From positions 186,001 to 250,000 of the forward strand of contig NZ_CP072524.1 in the NCBI RefSeq assembly GCF_017753665.1: a stretch of DNA of 64,000 nt, read 5' to 3'. Below the pieces are notes generated by a model. It was given only the letters and a program-made list of their open reading frames with translations. It was not told where the DNA came from and did no database searches. Position numbers and translations under genes: made by a program. The stretch's first letter is position 1. Each line of letters begins with the position of its first letter. This document shows positions 57,978 through 64,000 of the stretch, one piece after another. Source of the stretch: Neisseria sicca (GTDB lineage: Bacteria > Pseudomonadota > Gammaproteobacteria > Burkholderiales > Neisseriaceae).

Positions 57978-59456
57978 TTACAACCCCAACTCCCCCCAAA
58001 TCTCATCAATCTTAGCCGTAACCGCAGGGTCTTTTTTGATCACACGTCCCCATTCTCGGTCGGTTTCGCCCGGCCATTTGTTGGTCGCGTCCAAGCCCAT
58101 TTTGCCGCCGAGTCCGCTGACGGGGCTGGCGAAGTCGAGATAGTCGATGGGCGTGTTTTCCACTAAAACGGTGTCGCGCACGGGGTCCATGCGCGTGGTG
58201 ACTGCCCAGATGACTTCTTTCCAGTCGCGCACGTTTACATCGTCATCGACCACGATGATGAATTTAGTGTACATAAACTGGCGCAGGAACGACCAGCAAC
58301 CCATCATCACGCGCTTGGCGTGTCCGGCATACTGTTTTTTCATGCTGACCACCGCCATGCGGTAGGAGCAGCCTTCGGGCGGCAGGTAGAAATCGGTGAT
58401 TTCGGGAAACTGCTTTTGCAAGAGCGGTACGAACACTTCATTCAACGCCACGCCCAAAACGGCGGGTTCATCGGGCGGTTTGCCTGTGTAGGTCGAATGG
58501 TAAATCGGGTTTTCGCGCATGGTGATGCGTTCGACCGTGAACACGGGAAAATGGTCCTGCTCGTTGTAATAGCCCGTGTGGTCGCCGTATGGGCCTTCCA
58601 ACGCGGTTTCGTTCGGATGGATGACGCCTTCCAGTACGATTTCGGCACGGGCGGGCACTTGCAAATCGTTGCCGATACATTTCACCAGCTCCGTCCGTGA
58701 ACCGCGCAGCAGTCCGGCAAACTGGTATTCGCTCAAGGTATCGGGAACGGGCGTTACTGCGCCCAAAATGGTGGCAGGGTCGCAACCGAGCACGACGGCG
58801 ACGGGATACGGCGTATCAGGATTGAGTTTGCGGAATTCCTGATAATCCAACGCGCCGCCGCGATGCGACAGCCAGCGCATAATCAGCTTGTTTTTGCCGA
58901 TGAGTTGTTGGCGGTAAATGCCTAAATTTTGGCGTTTTTTGTGCGGTCCGCGCGTTACGGTCAAGCCCCACGTTACCAGCGGCGCAACGTCTTCCGGCCA
59001 GCAATACTGAATCGGAAGTTTATATAAATCAACGTCTTCGCCTTCCCACACGATTTCTTGACACGGCGCGTTTTTCACCACGTTCGGCGCCATGCTCCAA
59101 ATGTCTTTCAGCAGCGGCAGTTTGGAAAATGCGTCTTTAATGCCTTTGGGCGGTTCGGGTTCTTTCAAATACGCCAGCGTCTGCCCGATTTCGCGCAGTT
59201 TGGACACGCTGTCCGCGCCCATGCCCATTGCCACGCGCTCGGGCGTACCGAACAGGTTCGCCAACACGGGATAATCGTAGCGCGTGCCGTCGGGCTTAAT
59301 CGGGTGCTCAAACAGCAACGCCGGCCCTTCGGCGCGCAGCACGCGGTCGGCGATTTCGGTCATTTCCAAATGCGGGGAAACGGGATGCGCGACGCGTTTG
59401 AGTTTGCCCTGCTGTTCGAGCATAGCGATGAAGTCGCGTAGGTCTTTGTATTTCAT
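57978..59456 (-). CDS. ubiD: UbiD, 3-polyprenyl-4-hydroxybenzoate decarboxylase
   Basis: A 492-residue prenylated-FMN decarboxylase of ubiquinone synthesis. LRDFIAMLEQQGKLKRV start, NLGIYRQQLIGKNK, the MRWxxHRGG substrate segment, GDHTGYYNE and IVVDDDVNVRDWKEVIWAV with the C-terminal DATNKWPGE match UbiD; the catalytic Glu region around EIVLEGxIxPxE is intact. It needs the UbiX flavin, whose gene is not in the window. It acts downstream of the UbiC product encoded at 11875. Confidence 0.95.
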   Translation of the reverse strand: MKYKDLRDFIAMLEQQGKLKRVAHPVSPHLEMTEIADRVLRAEGPALLFEHPIKPDGTRYDYPVLANLFGTPERVAMGMGADSVSKLREIGQTLAYLKEPEPPKGIKDAFSKLPLLKDIWSMAPNVVKNAPCQEIVWEGEDVDLYKLPIQYCWPEDVAPLVTWGLTVTRGPHKKRQNLGIYRQQLIGKNKLIMRWLSHRGGALDYQEFRKLNPDTPYPVAVVLGCDPATILGAVTPVPDTLSEYQFAGLLRGSRTELVKCIGNDLQVPARAEIVLEGVIHPNETALEGPYGDHTGYYNEQDHFPVFTVERITMRENPIYHSTYTGKPPDEPAVLGVALNEVFVPLLQKQFPEITDFYLPPEGCSYRMAVVSMKKQYAGHAKRVMMGCWSFLRQFMYTKFIIVVDDDVNVRDWKEVIWAVTTRMDPVRDTVLVENTPIDYLDFASPVSGLGGKMGLDATNKWPGETDREWGRVIKKDPAVTAKIDEIWGELGL

Positions 59457-59471
59457 GTTGATCCTTATTTG

Positions 59472-59510
59472 AGGTCGTCTGAAAACCGGACTTTGGATTT
59501 CAGACGACCT
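59472..59510 (-). terminator. DUS hairpin overlapping the end of a small orphan gene
   Basis: 13-bp AGGTCGTCTGAAA arms; the right arm covers the last codons of the upstream minus-strand gene, which ends in IQVV. Confidence 0.65.
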
Positions 59511-59784
59511 GAATCATAGATTGCAATATAGCTTCGGGGCATTCGCTGTTTTCGGCAAAAAACCAATATTCACCATATGGGTTGTGAATACTGAACTTCC
59601 AGCCCTTGTAACCGAAATCTATCCACGTTTCGCCTGTTATTTCATCAGAAACGAAGGCGGTAATGGTTCCGCCTAAGCGGACAATTTGCCGCAGCAGGCT
59701 CGACGGCGGGTAGGTTTGCGGCAGTTGCAGGAACAGGCGGGAGCCGTTGTGCATGGTTTCGTTCAATAGAGGGCGGTTTGTCAT
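59500..59784 (-). CDS. Hypothetical protein, 94 aa
   Basis: MTNRPLLNETMHNGSRLFLQ start, then a mixed alpha/beta pattern (GGTITAFVSDEITGETWIDFGYKG, WKFSIHNPYGEYWFF). No signal peptide or membrane span. It begins 7 bases after the stop of the DUF2199 gene, so they share a transcript. A compact fold of this kind is common among immunity-type proteins, but no family was recognised. Confidence 0.6.
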   Translation of the reverse strand: MTNRPLLNETMHNGSRLFLQLPQTYPPSSLLRQIVRLGGTITAFVSDEITGETWIDFGYKGWKFSIHNPYGEYWFFAENSECPEAILQSMIQVV

Positions 59785-59791
59785 TTGGTCC

Positions 59792-60301
59792 TTAATAGTC
59801 TGCCCCGAATGCCGCCTCTATCCTTGCCTGCGCTTCGGCATATTCTATGCCGTGATAAAAGTCGCGTACCAGCGGATGTTCGCTACCTTGATGGAGTTGC
59901 AGCAGGGGACGTCGGTTGTCGGACTGGGTAACGACATTGCAGTGCAGACCGAAGGTGTCGGATTCGTAAGGGGGCAGCCAGTTGCAGATCATGCCGAAAT
60001 AAACGACGTTTTCCGGATTGTCGTGAAAGTGGCTTTGATAGTCGTTAAAACTCTTTTCGCTGACGGATACCCACACCCCGTATTCCAGCGTTTCCTCATG
60101 CCCGATAATCGGAATAAGCAGCACCGCGCGGATAAAGCGGTCGGTTTGGTCGGGATAACGGATGATACAGAAATCAGAATCGCATTCCGCTTGATAAGCA
60201 ATGCGTTCTTCTTCACTGAGTTGGTCATAGGGAGCGGGAGTGGCAAAGCAGAGCGCCGGCATGTCTTCATGTTTTTCGCCGCAGGAAGTGCAAGTGTACA
60301 T
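59792..60301 (-). CDS. DUF2199 domain protein
   Basis: 169 residues with an N-terminal zinc-knuckle CTSCGEKH, then the DSDFCIIRYPDQTDRFIRAVLLIPI and YGVWVSVSEKSF segments and HPLVRDFYHGI typical of DUF2199. No signal peptide. Function unknown. It is second in a run of co-directional small genes between dnaE and ubiD. Confidence 0.75.
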   Translation of the reverse strand: MYTCTSCGEKHEDMPALCFATPAPYDQLSEEERIAYQAECDSDFCIIRYPDQTDRFIRAVLLIPIIGHEETLEYGVWVSVSEKSFNDYQSHFHDNPENVVYFGMICNWLPPYESDTFGLHCNVVTQSDNRRPLLQLHQGSEHPLVRDFYHGIEYAEAQARIEAAFGADY

Positions 60302-60383
60302 GATGGATTCCTTTTGAGTTTTAGGCGGGACTGGTTTTCAGACGACCTGTCAGTGTGATACAGGCATTTGTAAGAAACGCTTT

Positions 60384-60815
60384 TTAACCGTTCAAATAAG
60401 GCAGATTCAAAGCTTCACCATAGCTTTCTTCCAAAATTTTGTTGATACGGGCGGCAAATTCAATAGCAGGCATATCGACGGTTTCGGGGTCGTCAGGCGT
60501 GGGGAAAATGGCAATGTAGCTGCCAATGTCCATCAGATAGGGAATGCCGTCTTCTAAAAATTCTTCAAGCTCCAATTCGAAGATGCAAAGACTTGCGTCT
60601 CCTGCCTGTGCCAAGGATAAGCGGGCAAATTCCAAATCTGACCAAATAGCCAGCGAGGTATGGCCGTCATCATCGCCCCAAAATGACCAGTCTCCTTCTT
60701 CGTCTGCCATCACATAAAGACATTCTGCATCGGCAATGTCTTTAACGGCGTGTTCAAAACGTTTTTGTGCGGACAGACGCAGAATAGATTGAATGGCTTG
60801 TGGTGGATATCCCAT
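60384..60815 (-). CDS. DUF2750 family protein
   Basis: 143 residues, acidic, with an N-terminal helical part (LRLSAQKRFEHAVKDIADAE), LYVMADEEGDWSFWGDDDGHTSLAIWSD and a Phe/Glu-rich middle as in DUF2750. Cytosolic. Function unknown. Confidence 0.65.
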   Translation of the reverse strand: MGYPPQAIQSILRLSAQKRFEHAVKDIADAECLYVMADEEGDWSFWGDDDGHTSLAIWSDLEFARLSLAQAGDASLCIFELELEEFLEDGIPYLMDIGSYIAIFPTPDDPETVDMPAIEFAARINKILEESYGEALNLPYLNG

Positions 60816-60874
60816 AAGCAGTTTCCTTTTATGACTAATTTGAAGTTCGGGTCGTCTGAAAAACAGGGGGTAGT

Positions 60875-61336
60875 CTATATTGCACTAGTTGTTTTTCGGC
60901 TGTGGTTTTCAATTCCTTCTGCTACGGTGGCTAAGAAATCCAGATATTTCGGGTCTTCGTCCAGCCACGCTTCATCGTCCAAACCCATGTAGGCGCGCAT
61001 CAGCTCGTCAGCGGCGCGTTCCATATTGCCTAATTCAAACTGCGCCTGTCCTAAACGCAAATGCAAAAACGGGTTGCCGATTGCGTCCGGGCAATACATG
61101 GCGTGGCTTAAATGCTCGTGCGCGGCGGCAAAATCGCCACTCAAAAAATCCGCATCGCCGATGGCTGCCAGAATCCATGTTGCCGCTTCCCAGTCGGTTT
61201 TCGGTTCGGGCAACAAATCCCATGCCTGCCAATAAAGGTCGAGTGCTTCGGCGTATTGCCCGTCGTCCGCCAAAGTGTCGCCTTGTTCGCAAAGCTGGCA
61301 AATAGTGTCGTAGGTTTGGTCGTTTAATTCGCTCAT
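60875..61336 (-). CDS. TPR-like small protein
   Basis: 153 residues, acidic and almost wholly helical. About three tetratricopeptide-like repeats are visible (GQYAEALDLYWQAWDLLPEP, GDFAAAHEHLSHAMY, GNMERAADELMRAYMGL), so it is likely a protein-protein interaction module. No signal peptide. It is the first of the four small minus-strand genes; dnaE lies upstream across a Correia element. Confidence 0.7.
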   Translation of the reverse strand: MSELNDQTYDTICQLCEQGDTLADDGQYAEALDLYWQAWDLLPEPKTDWEAATWILAAIGDADFLSGDFAAAHEHLSHAMYCPDAIGNPFLHLRLGQAQFELGNMERAADELMRAYMGLDDEAWLDEDPKYLDFLATVAEGIENHSRKTTSAI

Positions 61337-61432
61337 GGTTTATCTCCTCAATGGGTGTGGTTTCATGTTGCAGTAAATCTGCTTTCAGACGACCTTTTAT
61401 GTTTTCGATTCATTCTGAGTCAGGGTCAATAT

Positions 61433-61539
61433 TATAGTGGATTAACTTTAAACCAGTACGGCGTTGCCTCGCCTTGCCGTACTATCTGTACTGTCTGCGG
61501 CTTCGTCGCCTTGTCCTAATTTAAAGTTAATCCACTATA
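61433..61539. repeat. Correia repeat enclosed element, short form (107 bp)
   Basis: TATAGTGGATTAACTTTAAA start and TTAATCCACTATA end with the conserved core. It is followed by an inverted pair of ACG-variant uptake sequences (61553-61598) that probably forms the dnaE terminator. The rest of the 61337-61678 gap holds no gene. Confidence 0.92.
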
Positions 61540-61678
61540 GTGTTGTTTTGCGTTTTCAGACGACGTCTTTGAATGGTTTATCAAACGTCGTCTGAAAATA
61601 AAGGTACGGCTTTGTATTTTAATGGCGATGCAGTTTAAACAGCAGCTTTCCGTCGCTGTTTCAGACGACCCCTGTTCC

Positions 61679-64000
61679 TTACCAATTCACGCGCACTGCC
61701 CTGCTGCCGAGCAGTTTTTCCAGTTCGTCGAATAACGCAGAGCTGGGCGTAACCATCCATTTTGGCGGCACTTGAAACTTGCCCGACGCTTTGTCGTTGC
61801 TGTACGACAGTTGCAGCGGGATGTGCGATGTGTCGGGCAGGCGGTGGGCGGTGAGGATGGCGGCGAGGCGTGCGATGTCGTGGCCGGGGGCGAGGGCGAG
61901 GCTGAGGCTGCGGGCGTAACGTTCGCGCGCCATTTGCAGGGTCATGACTTGGTTTGCCATGATGCGCAGCCCGTCGCCGCCGCCGTAGTCGTCGCGGCTG
62001 ACTTTGGATTCGATAATCAGCACTTGGTCGGATTTGAGGTAGTCGGCGCAGTTTTCCAGTGTCTGGCCACTGACCATGATTTCAATCTGCCCGCTCAAAT
62101 CTTCGAGGCTGACGAAGGCGATTTTGCCGCGTTTGCCCATCATGGTGCGCACGGCGGTAACGAATCCGGCGAGGCGCACGCTGTCTTGCGGTTTCAGACG
62201 GCCTAATTTGGTCGGGGCGATTTGGCGGACTTCTTGGGCATACGGGCCGAACGGGTGGCCGGACAGGTAAAAGCCGATGACGGTTTTTTCTTCGGCGAGT
62301 TTTTCCGATTCGCTCCACATGGGCGCGTCGATGAGCTGCACCGGTTCGATGGCATCTTCCATCATGTCGAAGAGCCCGCCCTGATTGGCGTTGGCGGCTT
62401 TTTGGTCGGCGTTGTTCATGGCGAGGTCGATGTTCGCCAAGAGCATGGCGCGGTTGGGTTCGATGCTGTCGAACGCGCCGCCGCGTATCAGGGCTTCGAG
62501 GGTGCGGCGGTTCATGTGTTCTTTGCCGACGCGCTCGCAGAAGTCCAACAGGCCGGTAAACTTGCCGCCGCTTTGCCGCGCGGCGATGATGGATTCGACG
62601 GCGGCTTCGCCCGTGCCTTTAATCGCGCCGAGTGCGTAGCGGATTTTCATGTTCGGATACGGCGTGAAACGGTAGTCGGATTCGTTGATGTCGGGCGGCA
62701 GGAACTCGATGCCGTTGGCGCGGCAGTCGTCGTAGAAATGCTTGAGCTGGTCGGTATTGTCCAATTCAGACGACATGGTTGCCGCCATAAATTCGGCGGG
62801 GTAATGGGCTTTGAGCCATGCGGTCTGGTAGGAAATCAGGGCGTAGGCGGCGGCGTGGGATTTGTTGAAACCGTAGCCGGCGAATTTTTCCATGTAGTTG
62901 AAGATTTCGTCGGATTTTTCTCGCGAAATGCCTTGTTTTGCTGCACCTTCGGCGAAGATTTCGCGGTGTTTCACCATTTCTTCGGGCTTTTTCTTACCCA
63001 TGGCGCGGCGCAGCAAGTCCGCGCCGCCGAGCGAGTAGCCGCCGATAATCTGCGCCGCCTGCATCACTTGTTCCTGATACACCATAATCCCGTAGGTTGG
63101 CGCGAGGATGCCTTCGAGCAGCGGGTGGATGTATTGGAATTCCTGACCTTTCATGCGCGCAACGAAGTCGGGAATGTTGTCCATCGGGCCGGGGCGGTAG
63201 AGCGACACGAAGGCGATAAGTTCTTCAAACTTGGTCGTGTGCGCCGTTTTCAGCATTTTTTTCATACCGGTCGACTCGAACTGGAAGACGGCGGTGGTGT
63301 TCGCGTCGCGGAAGATTTTGTAGGCGGCCTGGTCGTCGAGCGGGATTTTGCCGACATCGACAATATCGCCGGTGGTGTTTTTGATGTTGTTCTGCGCCAT
63401 TTCGATAATGGTCAGGTTGCGCAGGCCCAAAAAGTCGAACTTCACCAAGCCCACGTCTTCTACGTCGCCCTTGTCGTACATGGATACGGGCGAGGCGGAT
63501 TCGTCCGCCTGATACACGGGGCTGTAATCGGAAATCTTGCCCGGCGCAATCAACACGCCGCCCGCGTGCATACCCAGACCGCGCGTCAGGTCTTCCAGCT
63601 TTTTCGCCAGCGTAATCAGTTCGTCCGCTTCTTCCGCTTCAATCAATTCCTGAATTTGCGGCTCCGCCTTCATTGCATCGTCCAAACCCAGAGGTTTGTT
63701 GGCTTCCAGCGGAATCAGCTTAGACAGTTTGTCGCACAGGGTAAACGGCAGCTCCAGCACGCGCCCCACGTCGCGAATCACCGCTTTGGACGACATCGTG
63801 CCGAAGGTCACAATCTGGCTCACCGCCTGAGCGCCGTATTTATCGCGCACATACTCAATCACGCGACCGCGGTTGCTTTGGCAAAAGTCCACGTCGAAGT
63901 CGGGCATGGAAACGCGTTCGGGGTTTAGGAAACGTTCGAACAGCAGCGCGTATTTCAGCGGGTCGAGGTCGGTAATCTTCAGAGAATACGCCACCAGCGA
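61679..64000 (-). CDS. dnaE: DNA polymerase III alpha subunit, C-terminal part (5' end outside window)
   Basis: The frame is open through the last base, so only the C-terminal 773 residues of about 1150 are visible. The palm active-site acids appear in PDFDVDFC, followed by FGTMSSKAVIRDVGRVL, GLGMHAGGVLIAPG, FLGLRNLT, YRPGPMDNIPDFV and GYGFNKSHAAAYALISYQTAWLKAHYPAEF. A C-terminal OB fold (VRLAGFVTAVRTMMGKRGKIAFVSLED) and the tau-binding end close the protein. It is the replicative polymerase. Confidence 0.96.
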   Translation of the reverse strand, partial: SLVAYSLKITDLDPLKYALLFERFLNPERVSMPDFDVDFCQSNRGRVIEYVRDKYGAQAVSQIVTFGTMSSKAVIRDVGRVLELPFTLCDKLSKLIPLEANKPLGLDDAMKAEPQIQELIEAEEADELITLAKKLEDLTRGLGMHAGGVLIAPGKISDYSPVYQADESASPVSMYDKGDVEDVGLVKFDFLGLRNLTIIEMAQNNIKNTTGDIVDVGKIPLDDQAAYKIFRDANTTAVFQFESTGMKKMLKTAHTTKFEELIAFVSLYRPGPMDNIPDFVARMKGQEFQYIHPLLEGILAPTYGIMVYQEQVMQAAQIIGGYSLGGADLLRRAMGKKKPEEMVKHREIFAEGAAKQGISREKSDEIFNYMEKFAGYGFNKSHAAAYALISYQTAWLKAHYPAEFMAATMSSELDNTDQLKHFYDDCRANGIEFLPPDINESDYRFTPYPNMKIRYALGAIKGTGEAAVESIIAARQSGGKFTGLLDFCERVGKEHMNRRTLEALIRGGAFDSIEPNRAMLLANIDLAMNNADQKAANANQGGLFDMMEDAIEPVQLIDAPMWSESEKLAEEKTVIGFYLSGHPFGPYAQEVRQIAPTKLGRLKPQDSVRLAGFVTAVRTMMGKRGKIAFVSLEDLSGQIEIMVSGQTLENCADYLKSDQVLIIESKVSRDDYGGGDGLRIMANQVMTLQMARERYARSLSLALAPGHDIARLAAILTAHRLPDTSHIPLQLSYSNDKASGKFQVPPKWMVTPSSALFDELEKLLGSRAVRVNW

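Noticed and set aside
62222..63928. A 568-codon open frame on the plus strand opposite dnaE
   Set aside because: It lies wholly antisense to the clearly conserved dnaE frame, has a His/Phe/Gly-rich composition typical of antisense translation and no recognisable motif.

Overview
The window is chromosomal DNA of a Neisseria species. The 12-base DNA uptake sequence (DUS) AGGTCGTCTGAA occurs dozens of times, usually as inverted pairs that form terminators behind genes. This is the dialect described for the N. mucosa / N. sicca / N. macacae group, not the meningococcal ATGCCGTCTGAA form. Correia elements, dRS3-type repeats, an IS1655 pair and typical neisserial gene blocks (zwf-pgl-glk-hexR, edd-eda, nadC-nrtR-nadA-nadB) agree with this. 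The species itself cannot be fixed from the window.

Layout. 1-5.8 kb: 3' part of mtrE (efflux channel), a LysM lytic transglycosylase, and bioA-bioD. 5.7-13.5 kb: two identical 1080-bp IS1655 copies in opposite orientation enclose rho, a HIT protein, ldcA, prfC and ubiC. Flanking bases indicate that this segment has been inverted and that ubiC originally followed bioD. 13.5-17.3 kb: membrane proteins, trpF, a drug/metabolite transporter and a DNA-glycosylase-like protein. 17.5-27.3 kb: the glucose / Entner-Doudoroff regulon, with HexR and two candidate HexR operators between zwf and edd. 27.4-30.3 kb: queuosine precursor genes (queC, queD, queE) behind a preQ1-I riboswitch, interleaved with DUF1543 and DUF1304 genes. 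30.7-37.6 kb: a TonB-dependent receptor, butanediol dehydrogenase, glnA, aroE-mtgA. 38-42.9 kb: NAD de novo synthesis (nadC, nadA, nadB) with the regulator NrtR and a 27-bp palindrome between nrtR and nadA. 42.9-57.1 kb: two copies of a 1248-bp IS3-family element, each inside a DUS hairpin, flanking rhlE, a lipoprotein, grxB, an accessory island, relA, adhA and an aldehyde dehydrogenase gene. 57.5-64 kb: a small membrane protein, ubiD, four small orphan genes and the 3' two thirds of dnaE.

The most unusual region is the accessory island at about 47.25-50.2 kb. It holds a tandemly duplicated two-gene module: a secreted protein with a nearly invariant N-terminal part and an unrelated C-terminal part, followed by a small cytoplasmic-type protein carrying an HExxH zinc-protease-like motif. 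The array ends with an FrpC-like, EF-hand-rich fragment. The island lacks the resident DUS dialect and is bounded on both sides by AGGCCGTCTGAA, which suggests import by transformation from a Neisseria with a different dialect.

No rRNA, tRNA or CRISPR array was seen. Product calls rest on recognisable motifs and remembered family sequences; no database search was run.
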